Shown piece by piece: positions 33,501-40,561 of a stretch of DNA of 64,000 nt. Numbering within the stretch: position 1 is the first letter of the stretch; each line of letters begins with the position of its first letter. Source of the DNA: Flavicella sediminum (lineage in GTDB: Bacteria > Bacteroidota > Bacteroidia > Flavobacteriales > Flavobacteriaceae); NCBI RefSeq assembly GCF_006381105.1, contig NZ_VDET01000014.1, forward strand, positions 124,001-188,000. Direction: 5' to 3'. The translations under genes and the position numbers were made by a program. The notes under the pieces are model-generated. The model had not been told where the DNA came from. It saw nothing but the letters and a program-made list of their open reading frames with translations, and did not search any database.

Positions 33501-35260
33501 AAGTGTTAGTTATTGATGCCGAATCTTCATTGACAAATGCTTTTATGACTCAAAGTGCCAATGTTGGCTGTGCTTGGGTTCGAGAAGATTCAAAATTAGT
33601 GATTAGTGATGATAAATTTTTAGAAATTGAAGGTGAATTTATTTTAGATGGAGAAATAAGATTGGTTGGTGAAGGAGAGTTGATTCAATCTCACACAGGT
33701 TTGTCTAATGTTCAAGGAAATGGAAAAGTGTATAGAGATCAAAAAGCGAGTGTTCCAAATCCATATCGTTACCACTATTGGTCGTCACCTGTTATTGAAA
33801 CCCTTGGAAACACAAATTTTAAGGTTGAGGATGTAATGTTTGATGGTACGTTAAGAACCACTGAGGCTTCTGTAGCTACTCCTATTGGCTTTAAAACCTA
33901 TGATGGAAGTATTGCTTCGTTGAATGGAGAAGTAGGGGGTAGTGGTGAGGCTTTGATTGCTGGTTACTGGATTTATACGTATTTTAATGGATCCTCAAGA
34001 GATGATTGGGTTCAGAAAAAGGAAGATGGTACAATAAATATTGCGGAAGGCTTTACAATGAAAAGTACAGGAAGGGTACCTCAGTATTTTACTTTTGCAG
34101 GTACACCTAATGATGGACTTATTTCAAAGACAATTGTGGCAAATACCACTTCTTTATTAGGGAATCCTTACCCAAGTGCTTTGTCGGCCGATACTTTTAT
34201 AAGTGAAAACAGTGAAGTTATTGATGGAACAATTTATTTTTGGGAACACACAGGAGAAAGCACTACGGAAGGAAGTGTTGAGGGACATGGTAAATTTGGA
34301 TATTTAGGTGGTTATTCTCAGCGAAACTCAGGTATGGGAGTAGCGGCGAATGCATATACTGCTACGGAAGGAACGGCAGGATTTGGTATTGCATCCTATA
34401 CGGCACCCCCTGAATATGTTCCTGTTGGACAAGGTTTCTTTGTTTCAGCTCCTTCAAGTAAAGGCGGGGTGTTAAAATTTCAAAATAGTCAAAGAGTAGA
34501 TACAGAAGCAATAAGTGAGGTTTTCTTTAAGTCTAAAAAGAAGAATAAATCAACTAGTTTGTCACCAACACTTCCTAATTTAAAACTAGGTTTTGATTAT
34601 ACAAATGACAACAATGTAGGGATTCATAGACAGTTGGGAATTAATTTTAAAGAAGGAAATACAACTGAAAATTATGACAGTGGTTATGATAGTGCTACTT
34701 TCGATATTCAAACAACGGATGTTTATTGGGATATTCCACAAATAGAGGTAAACCTAGTCATTGCCGGTGTTGATGGACTTCAAGACAAGATGCAAGTTCC
34801 TTTAGGTGTTAATGTAAACAGTGCTCAAACTGTTAAGTTGATGATTGATGAAGAGGTAGAAATGGAGGATTATGATGTGTATATGGTAGATTTATTGAAT
34901 GGAAGAATTTATGATCTAGACAATACGGTTTCTTTGAATTTAGAAAAAGGAATTTATTCCGACAGGTTCAATCTTCTTTTTAAACATAAAAGCACACTGG
35001 GTATTGGTACGAATGTATTGTTAGAAAGTATGCTTGTATATACGGAAAGAAGCACTAAACAATTAGTGATTCATAGTAAAGAAGCAAAGATTCTTGGCTT
35101 TGAAATTTATTCTATGGTGGGTGCAAAAATTCTAGGAAATAGTTCAATTCCTGAACAAGAAGAGATACGAACTGCTGTAGATTTTATGGCAAGTGGTATA
35201 TATTTGGTTAGGGTGTATACGAATCAGGGACAAATTACAAAGAAAATTGTTGTTGAATAA
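27578..35260 (+). CDS. Giant secreted TSP3-repeat protein with LamG-like domain and T9SS signal (paralogue 2)
   Basis: About 2560 aa, tandem paralogue of the preceding gene. The frame allows a TTG at 27563, but ATG at 27578 gives a clean signal peptide ending IYSQ. Order of domains: N-terminal beta-sandwich with the same GECAPDGW / GTPDISNR signature; TSP3 blocks interrupted by two F5/8-like beta-sandwiches (near nt 29290-29710 and 30430-30850); LamG-like domain (ILWLRADKEV, near nt 32095); the HNDVAGVGRDD region (near nt 32900); and a T9SS type A sorting domain at the end. The first insertion differs from the MAM-like domain of paralogue 1, so the copies have diverged by domain exchange. Probably a calcium-dependent surface adhesin. 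Ligand unknown. Confidence 0.87.
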   Translation: MIKSVCNQLFKYKPKNVKALLLCALLFSCHLIYSQATIAGSTRGDGICGECAPDGWSIATGTPDISNRTTTGGGAPGNNIGHTASWDIELGGTQLDLPPTGQSTWITLRDVGQDYSQESVKTTITGLVDGKLYKLTMYTMTSISENDGSVADLNGGLYYAGELEDFFEYQIEGYPIQSLEVLQRDVWSKTTFVFIFDDSNTAGSGEAVFTLLPGDDSGYGSATDDNRSERLQCVNISIANGVEALEILDTDGDGVDDNEDIDDDNDGILDINELTDPHGQWTDPSGDEDADGIPNYLDKFPSGFSDLADLNGDGVPDVFDFDGDGIPNHLDLDADNDGILDTIEAQSVAPTDGSFISATGSVNTNGLYEVFEDGDDLTSLLIGHETDGNVNDGPDFLDIDSDDDGIPDNVEAQTTAGYETPSGMDTVGENGVYNIYENADTFAPSGITLIDTDADGTPDYRDSDSDGDGVNDILENDKDGGTTRADSLTGVDSDGDGLDNAFDTVTTNFATGVLDVNDDINVPADDLINTDSGTDDEVDYRDNVNGPDTDGDLIPDADDIDDDNDGILDTVECPGTTIPAGNAAGVLTAVSIGNAYGAVGDDNVRASLNSVSDVLIVDLGHIVPSGETITFKSRRNNDGSHVMSVEESIDGTTFPAAASTYTFASKNTNYNKTYILTASARYVRILMQTDNGSGAIQIDNVSFSSFDLAACLDSDGDGVPDSLDLDSDNDGITDNVEAQSTAGFSAPTGTDTDGDGLDDAYDDTVSGGAGGSNGIDPYNGDSDTIDDYLDIDSDNDGIPDNVEAQGTLGYVTPSGVVGVNGLDDAYDFTDNYSSSGLLLTNTDGDSEPDFRDVDSDADGVNDILENGMSDSLSGNDDDNDGLDDNFDRSGFAFDSNALLDDPSFTLPDTDVDVNSGGDVDYRDDVDGIDTDGDGVPDITDIDDDNDGLLDSQECFSVSVAAGNALVVKAENSIAGAGATASIGSDNSRANLNNTNDYLVLDLGLNVVSGTIIQIEAQTDHIANVLDIEQSTNAIDFSNTQSISFTSDPIDTDKIYNYTLTLDSRFIRLTLSVRNSGNVRIDNVSYQSFNNPCGGDTDGDGVADAYDLDSDNDGILDYIEGQSGTYIAPSGSVNTFGLFEVYEDVSETTSIVTGTNSDGDSIDDHLDIDSDNDGIPDNIEGQSTQGYIVPNFVYGTNGVDSAYENNDGYTSVTAIDPNNFTGSGAYDFRSTDTDGDAILDTNESGLADTLNGSSTADSDNDGLIDKYDADLVGYNPHNNITSPLTELTDSDGDANALGDLDYRDTSSDLDTDGDGVPNATDVDDDNDGILDTDEGVGSDLDSDSDGIPDYLDIDSDNDGIPDNIEAQPTVGYIAPSGIGLSMRDDDGDGLDDNYDTVVPGGTTGTDIFSNLVNTDSANDAIPDYLDSDSDNDGVADISENGDLDNTLSGTDTDGDGLDDNFEGSEVNDSDVNDQINDPSLDLPNTDGANDVDYRDVNNDPPPVSTEGTILWLRADKEVTGTTNVSGWDDQSGTEDATASGSARPTKVDIGVNFNPTIQFDGANDYMQITTSVLGNAEYTEIWSYAVIKSDVNQSKYVFSEAEDDSDRLAMNLTTGTINSNINFQHAGSTTNDTGSVVTNNEFGMYTFGASNNASITPTGNSRLISKNGLTVHTETSTATEGGNNQTMFIGAQTAGSNLFNGEIAEIIISDEVPDKNKQQQIQSYLAIKYGITLDKTDSDGDDNFGGSNPDVIQGNYLLEDLSTVVWDYASNTAYHNDVAGVGRDDNMALLQKQSKSINSDAIVTIGMGSIANSNILNANNINSNQSFLMWGNNGASLTSTSSKSLLCSPEQQMDRVWKVVETGSIGEVELAVIEDNGIGFVFETVLDTENTVKVLKIADNPTFTTNVKYIPLIDGKSINGVSHKSATVDFDGTKYFTFCEINGIFWNGDSSEWVGGSRALDAPATDDVNSAADGDKVLVIDAESSLTNAFMTQSANVGCAWVREDSKLVISDDKFLEIEGEFILDGEIRLVGEGELIQSHTGLSNVQGNGKVYRDQKASVPNPYRYHYWSSPVIETLGNTNFKVEDVMFDGTLRTTEASVATPIGFKTYDGSIASLNGEVGGSGEALIAGYWIYTYFNGSSRDDWVQKKEDGTINIAEGFTMKSTGRVPQYFTFAGTPNDGLISKTIVANTTSLLGNPYPSALSADTFISENSEVIDGTIYFWEHTGESTTEGSVEGHGKFGYLGGYSQRNSGMGVAANAYTATEGTAGFGIASYTAPPEYVPVGQGFFVSAPSSKGGVLKFQNSQRVDTEAISEVFFKSKKKNKSTSLSPTLPNLKLGFDYTNDNNVGIHRQLGINFKEGNTTENYDSGYDSATFDIQTTDVYWDIPQIEVNLVIAGVDGLQDKMQVPLGVNVNSAQTVKLMIDEEVEMEDYDVYMVDLLNGRIYDLDNTVSLNLEKGIYSDRFNLLFKHKSTLGIGTNVLLESMLVYTERSTKQLVIHSKEAKILGFEIYSMVGAKILGNSSIPEQEEIRTAVDFMASGIYLVRVYTNQGQITKKIVVE

Positions 35261-35314
35261 AAATGGCGAAAAAATACTGTTCATAATTAGGTTTAATAGC
35301 AGTAGTTGCTAAAA

Positions 35315-35353
35315 AAGGATGAGCCCGATTTTTAATCGGGCTCATCCTTTTTA
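35315..35353. terminator. Terminator after giant gene 2
   Basis: A perfect 16-bp stem (35315-35330 with 35334-35349; core GAGCCCGATT/AATCGGGCTC) with a TTT loop and T run. It also lies 46 bases beyond the stop of the nuclease gene on the minus strand, so it may serve both convergent genes. Confidence 0.9.
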
Positions 35354-35395
35354 TAAATATTTTGTTACTTAGTAAATACATAGTTATGGGCTCTT

Positions 35396-36751
35396 CTATT
35401 CCAAAGCCATTAAATTTGTGCTGTTGTTTTTTAAGTAACTCGTAATTATTCTATTTACATCTTTATTGTCCTTTTGATGTTGTATGGCTTCTAAATAAGT
35501 ATCTGTAGATCTATTTTTGGTAGAATCTTCTAAATAGCCAAAACCCATATAAGAGCCTTTTAAAATTAAGGCATAGGCGAATTCATTTGTTTTTCTTCCA
35601 GATTCTTTAATAATGAAATTTTCGGTTGAAAAACGCAAGGATTGAATTGCTTCTTTGACGCGCTTGTTGTAGTTTTCAATTGTTTCTTCTTCTCTGCAAA
35701 CTCCTTTGCATTGTTTTATTTGATAATGAAAACAGCTAGAAACATTGGTTTGTAAGTTGCAGTATTTGGGACAAAGCTCATGACTTTCACATAGCTTTTC
35801 TACAAATGTACGTGCTTCAGCAGCGCTATAAAATTTTACAATAGGATTGGGTACATTTTTTAATTGATTCCATGCCAAATGCAAAACCCCTTTTCTGTCT
35901 TCATAATAAAAAAGGCCAATACCTTCTTTGGTTCTACGTTGTGCCCGGTTGTATTTGGGAAAATGTTTTTTTATTTCTGAAGATTCTAATAGCAAGGCTA
36001 AAAGTTCACTTCCTGTCTCGGTAAAATCGATATCTGCAGTGGCCATGCACATAGAAATTTCTTTCTTCTTTTTGTCGTAAAAATGACTGAGTACACGCTG
36101 TTTTATATTGTTGGCTTTGCCGACATAGATAATTTCTTTGTCTTCATTTTTAAAGTAATAAACACCTTCTTTTTCGGGTAAATTGTCAAATACTTTTTTG
36201 GGAAGCAGTGGAGGTAAAGTAGCTTCTCTTGAACGAGGATTTAAAAAAGAGGCAATAACAGAACCATTGTCTGCCTTAAGCAATTTTTCAAATAAGATGG
36301 TGGTAGCTTCTGCATCACCACGTGCACGGTGTCTGTCAACTAAAGGGATTCCTTCAGAGAGGCAAAGCTTGCCTAGGCTATAAGATTTTCTACCAGGTAA
36401 TAATTTTCTAGACAAACGGACGGTACATAATTTTTTACGTTTGTAAGAAAGACCTAATTCTTTAAATTCTTTTGAAATAATATTATAATCAAAATTGACA
36501 TTGTGTGCAACAAATACGCAATCTTCAGTTGCTTCAAAAATATCTTTGGCTACCTCATAAAATTTAGGAGCCTCTTTTACCATAGTATTGGTTATTCCGG
36601 TAAGATTGGTGATAAAAGCAGGGATATTACATTCCGGATTAATTAAAGTAGTGTATTCATCTATAACCTTTTCTCCGTCAAAAACAAAAATACTAATCTC
36701 TGTAATTTTTACACCTCCGTTGGTTTCTATATCGACAATAGCATATTTCAT
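35396..36751 (-). CDS. DnaQ-like 3'-5' exonuclease fused to GIY-YIG (UvrC/Cho-type) nuclease
   Basis: 451-aa two-nuclease protein. Residues 1-160 form a DEDDh exonuclease: D7 and E9 (IVDIET), D88 (VNFDYN), H141 and D146 (DRHRARGDAEAT). Residues about 190-280 form a GIY-YIG domain with GVYYF (196-200), YVG (209-211) and R219, as in UvrC and Cho, which cut 3' of DNA lesions. A cysteine-rich segment (CPKYC, CKGVC) resembles the UvrC region after the nuclease domain. Its start overlaps the stop of the S24 repressor gene by 4 bases, so the two are co-translated. Its location beside two error-prone-type polymerases suggests proofreading or lesion processing for them. That partnership is inferred. 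Confidence 0.9.
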   Translation of the reverse strand: MKYAIVDIETNGGVKITEISIFVFDGEKVIDEYTTLINPECNIPAFITNLTGITNTMVKEAPKFYEVAKDIFEATEDCVFVAHNVNFDYNIISKEFKELGLSYKRKKLCTVRLSRKLLPGRKSYSLGKLCLSEGIPLVDRHRARGDAEATTILFEKLLKADNGSVIASFLNPRSREATLPPLLPKKVFDNLPEKEGVYYFKNEDKEIIYVGKANNIKQRVLSHFYDKKKKEISMCMATADIDFTETGSELLALLLESSEIKKHFPKYNRAQRRTKEGIGLFYYEDRKGVLHLAWNQLKNVPNPIVKFYSAAEARTFVEKLCESHELCPKYCNLQTNVSSCFHYQIKQCKGVCREEETIENYNKRVKEAIQSLRFSTENFIIKESGRKTNEFAYALILKGSYMGFGYLEDSTKNRSTDTYLEAIQHQKDNKDVNRIITSYLKNNSTNLMALE

Positions 36752-37521
36752 GAAACCATTTTTTTAAGTTCTTTTAATTCAACTCCCAACTGATTTAGCA
36801 TCAAAGCGATGCTGCTTATTTTTAAATCACGCTCGTCATATTCTTGGGTATTGATGCTACAAGTAAATTCCCAAACTTCTAAAACTTCCGTTAAAGGGAC
36901 TTCGTAGGAATCATAGTTTTTGTTGTCAGGAACCAATAGCAGGGTTTTGTTTTCTTCAATTTTATTATACACACGTTTGTAGGTCATACCATCATTTAAA
37001 GTAACGATGATGTAAGAGGTACCGTTTTTAATATCTCTAATGTCTTCTAAAAATTTTGCAACAACATAGGAACCATTTTTCATAGGCGACATAGAATCTC
37101 CTTTAATAGGAAAGGCTCTGTGTTTTCCTGTAGGTAAAAAAGGCAATTTTATTTTATCTAACTGCTCTATATATTCGGGGTCGTTGTAGCCTAATAAATA
37201 ACCAGCAGAGGCTTTTATAGGTACTATTTCAATTAAATCTTCATTATCAGCATCAACGGTAATAGGAAATAAAACACGCTGGTTACCAATTTCTATAAAG
37301 GAAGTATCTGAAGCATAGGTCAAATCATTCTTAATTAAAACATCTATTGGAAGTTTGAAATAACTAGAAAAAGTGACGAGCATATCTATTGGAGGATCAG
37401 AGCGACCTTCTTCATAAGAGCCAACTTTGGAACGAGTAATACCCAGTTCTTCTGATAGTTGCTCTTGTGTTAAGCTTTTTATTTTTCGTAGGTGTCGGAT
37501 GTTTTTTGCGATATTATTCAT
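36748..37521 (-). CDS. XRE-HTH / S24 self-cleaving repressor (LexA/CI-like)
   Basis: 257-aa regulator. Residues 1-65 are an XRE helix-turn-helix (LRKIKSLTQEQLSEELGITR). Residues about 100-215 are an S24 peptidase domain with a candidate autocleavage bond A106-G107 (PIKASAGYLLG), nucleophile S143 (KGDSMSPM) and general-base K182 (GMTYKRVY). By analogy with LexA and CI, RecA filaments would trigger self-cleavage and derepression. It is divergent from the dnaE2-dinB pair across 52 bases that contain a CTACAAA/TTTGTAG inverted repeat, and heads the transcript with the nuclease fusion. It therefore probably represses both itself and the polymerases. Confidence 0.92.
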   Translation of the reverse strand: MNNIAKNIRHLRKIKSLTQEQLSEELGITRSKVGSYEEGRSDPPIDMLVTFSSYFKLPIDVLIKNDLTYASDTSFIEIGNQRVLFPITVDADNEDLIEIVPIKASAGYLLGYNDPEYIEQLDKIKLPFLPTGKHRAFPIKGDSMSPMKNGSYVVAKFLEDIRDIKNGTSYIIVTLNDGMTYKRVYNKIEENKTLLLVPDNKNYDSYEVPLTEVLEVWEFTCSINTQEYDERDLKISSIALMLNQLGVELKELKKMVS

Positions 37522-37525
37522 AATA

Positions 37526-37569
37526 CTACAAACGTAAGCAATAAAAACTATTATTTGTAGCTAATTTTG
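37526..37569. promoter_or_regulatory. Divergent promoter/operator of the repressor and dnaE2-dinB
   Basis: CTACAAA (37526-37532) and TTTGTAG (37554-37560) form inverted half-sites 21 bases apart. A minus-strand TACGTTTG (37529-37536) overlaps the left half-site and fits the -7 box of the repressor gene. TAATTTTG (37562-37569) starts one base after the right half-site and fits the -7 box of dnaE2. Repressor binding would cover both boxes. Operator assignment is inference. Confidence 0.6.
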
Positions 37570-37573
37570 TAAA

Positions 37574-40561
37574 ATGTTTTTGAATGCACATACTTACTTT
37601 AGTTTACGATACGGAACAATAGCTCCGGAGCGCTTGTTATTACTAGCAAAAGAGTTAGGTGTAAAGGCAATGGCTTTTACCGATATTAATAGTACTTCTG
37701 CTAGTTTAGAGTTGGTGAATTTGGCTAAAAAGAATAATATAAAACCCATTTTAGGCGTTGATTTTAGGAATGGAGCGCGGCAAGAGTTTGTGCTATTGGC
37801 AAAGAATAATTTTGGTTTTGAAAAGATCAATGCATACTTGTCAGAATTTTTACACGCGGCTGTTTTTGAAATTCCGAAGCGAGCAAAAAAGATAAAAGAT
37901 ACGCTGGTGATTTATCCTTTTCAAAACTATGAAGGTTTTGAATTGGAGGCTCATGAATTTATCGGTGTTCGAAAAGAGGATTTACACACTTTAAAGTTTT
38001 TAAAAAGTACACATTTGCTATCTAAGATGGTAGTGCTACAAACGGTTTCTTTTGAAAATAAAAAAGGATTTAATACACATCGTTTGTTGCGTGCCGTTGC
38101 CAATAACACCTTGTTAAGCAAGTTGCCAGTGTCAGAACAGGGTAGTGAGGTGGATATGCTTCTTCCTATAAAAACATTAAAAGCCTTATTTTCTGAATAT
38201 CCTGAAATTGTAAAAAACACAGAAAAAATATTGGCAGTCTGTGGTATTAATTTCGAGTTTTCTGAAGAGGGGACAAGCAATCAAAAAGCGTATACAGTAA
38301 ATGAAAATTTGGATTTTAGGTTGTTGCGAAAATTAGCATATGACGGAATTTCGTATCGTTTTAAAGAAGTAGATACAGCCATTTTAACGAGAATAGAAAA
38401 GGAATTAAAAATTGTAAAGAGAAAAGGTTTTGTTTCGTATTTCTTAATCAATTGGAAGATTTTAAAATATGCTCGTTCCAAAGGTTATTTTTATGTAGGA
38501 AGAGGAAGTGGCGCGAATAGTATTTTGGCTTATTTACTTCGAATTACAGATGTAGATCCTGTGGAGTTGGATTTGTATTTTGAGCGCTTTATCAATTTAC
38601 ATCGAAAAACACCACCAGATTTTGATTTGGATTTCTCGTGGAAAGATAGAGATGATATTACTCGATTTATTTTTGAACGTTTTAAAAACACAGCTTTAAT
38701 AGCTGTTTACAATACCTTTAAACACAAAGCTTCAGTACGCGAATTAGGAAAAGTATTTGGTTTGCCAAAATCAGAAATAGATGCTTTATGCCAACATAGG
38801 TATACCTATGAAAAATTAGACCGTCTTTCGCAATTGGTACTAATTTACAGTCGGTATATACAAGGTTTTCCAAATTATTTAGGAATTCATGCAGGGGGCA
38901 TATTAATATCTGAAAAACCAGTGCATCATTATGTGGCTACTTTTCTACCTCCAAAAGGATATCCTACAACGCAATTTGATATGGTGGTTGCTGAAAACAG
39001 CCAGTTGTATAAATTCGATATTTTAAGTCAGCGTGGACTTGGAAAAATTAAAGATGCCGTAACAATAGTACGTCAAAATCACCCAGAAGAACCAGAAATA
39101 GACATTCATGATATTCAGCGATTTAAAGAGGATGAAAAAATAAAAGATTTGTTGAGGAATGCCAAGGCCATAGGTTGTTTTTATGTGGAATCGCCTGCCA
39201 TGCGTATGTTGTTGAAGAAATTGCAGGTAGATAATTATTTGGGCTTGGTAGCGGCCAGTTCTGTGATTCGTCCTGGAGTAGCAAAATCAGGAATGATGCG
39301 AGAATATATTTTGCGTTACCGTTTTCCTGAAAGAAGAAAAGAAGCACACCCAATCATGTTGCAAATTATGCCAGAAACTTTTGGTGTTATGGTGTACCAG
39401 GAAGATGTGATAAAAGTAGCGCACCATTTTGGTGGCCTAAGTTTAGACGAGTCAGATGTATTGCGACGTGCTATGTCAGGGAAATTTCGTTCTAGAGAAG
39501 CGTTTTCTAAAGTAAAAGACCAATTTTTTAAAAATTGTTTACAATCTGGTAAATCCGCACAATTGGTTCAAGAAATTTGGGTGCAAATAGAAAGTTTTGC
39601 GGGCTATGCTTTTGCCAAGGGACATTCGGCTTCTTATGCGGTAGAAAGTTATCAAAGTTTGTTTTTAAAGGCCTATTATCCTTTGGAATATATGGTGGCA
39701 ACAATTAATAATTTTGGAGGGTTCTATGCAACAGAATTATATGTACATGAGGCCAGAATGCACGGAGGTGTCATTCATGCTCCTTGTGTAAATAGAAGTC
39801 AAGATAGTACGGTGATTTACGGTAAAAATATTTTTATAGGCTTTGTCTTTTTACAGTCCTTAGAATTTAAAACTAGAGAACGAATTTTAGAAGAAAGAGC
39901 TAAAGGTGTTTTTAAAAGTTTGGATGATTTTATTGAGCGGGTCCCTATTTCTATGGAGCAAATACGAATTTTAATCAAAATAAATGCTTTTCGTTTTACC
40001 GGAATTCCTAAACGAGAATTATTGTGGGAAGCCCATATGAAAATTAAAAAGGTAGTTTTTGAAGAGGTGTATGCCACCTTGTTTGAGACAGAAAAAATTA
40101 ATTATGAAACGCCAAAATTAGTATCCTCAAAGTTAGAAGATGCTTTTGACCAAATAGAATTGTTAGGCTATCCTTTGTGTTCTCCTTTTGATTTGTTGGT
40201 AGAAGAGTTGTCTACTTCTTTTAGAGCGAAAAATCTCCATCGTTTTACCAAAAGAAATGTCTGCATTGAAGGCTATTTAGTTACGGTAAAAAACACAAAA
40301 ACATCGAATGGGAAATACATGTTTTTTGGAACTTTTTTAGACATCGATGGCGACTTTTTAGATACGGTACATTTTCCACCTGTGGCAGAAAAATTTCCTT
40401 TTAGGGGCAAAGGAATTTATCGATTAATAGGAAAAGTTATTGTAGAGTTTGACTGTGTTTCTATAGAGGTTAGTAGCATGGAACGTTTGGCAATTATTGA
40501 AGATCCTCGTTATGCGGATAGTAGAAAAGCACAGCGACCTAAACCTAAAAAAGTACGTTAA
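37574..40561 (+). CDS. dnaE2: Error-prone DNA polymerase III alpha subunit, DnaE2-like
   Basis: 995-aa C-family polymerase, shorter than a replicative DnaE (about 1160-1450). The N-terminal PHP domain (1-90) lacks canonical metal ligands: HxH is NAH (4-6) and the usual LTDHGN is FTDINS (35-40), so it is probably inactive as a phosphatase or exonuclease. The palm motifs GRGSGANS (309-316), PDFDLD (348-353) and KFDILSQRGL (480-489) carry the expected catalytic aspartates. Helix-hairpin-helix and OB-fold regions follow. ImuC/DnaE2 enzymes copy damaged templates. The stop overlaps the dinB start (TAATG). The gene begins only 4 bases after a candidate -7 box. Confidence 0.88.
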   Translation: MFLNAHTYFSLRYGTIAPERLLLLAKELGVKAMAFTDINSTSASLELVNLAKKNNIKPILGVDFRNGARQEFVLLAKNNFGFEKINAYLSEFLHAAVFEIPKRAKKIKDTLVIYPFQNYEGFELEAHEFIGVRKEDLHTLKFLKSTHLLSKMVVLQTVSFENKKGFNTHRLLRAVANNTLLSKLPVSEQGSEVDMLLPIKTLKALFSEYPEIVKNTEKILAVCGINFEFSEEGTSNQKAYTVNENLDFRLLRKLAYDGISYRFKEVDTAILTRIEKELKIVKRKGFVSYFLINWKILKYARSKGYFYVGRGSGANSILAYLLRITDVDPVELDLYFERFINLHRKTPPDFDLDFSWKDRDDITRFIFERFKNTALIAVYNTFKHKASVRELGKVFGLPKSEIDALCQHRYTYEKLDRLSQLVLIYSRYIQGFPNYLGIHAGGILISEKPVHHYVATFLPPKGYPTTQFDMVVAENSQLYKFDILSQRGLGKIKDAVTIVRQNHPEEPEIDIHDIQRFKEDEKIKDLLRNAKAIGCFYVESPAMRMLLKKLQVDNYLGLVAASSVIRPGVAKSGMMREYILRYRFPERRKEAHPIMLQIMPETFGVMVYQEDVIKVAHHFGGLSLDESDVLRRAMSGKFRSREAFSKVKDQFFKNCLQSGKSAQLVQEIWVQIESFAGYAFAKGHSASYAVESYQSLFLKAYYPLEYMVATINNFGGFYATELYVHEARMHGGVIHAPCVNRSQDSTVIYGKNIFIGFVFLQSLEFKTRERILEERAKGVFKSLDDFIERVPISMEQIRILIKINAFRFTGIPKRELLWEAHMKIKKVVFEEVYATLFETEKINYETPKLVSSKLEDAFDQIELLGYPLCSPFDLLVEELSTSFRAKNLHRFTKRNVCIEGYLVTVKNTKTSNGKYMFFGTFLDIDGDFLDTVHFPPVAEKFPFRGKGIYRLIGKVIVEFDCVSIEVSSMERLAIIEDPRYADSRKAQRPKPKKVR

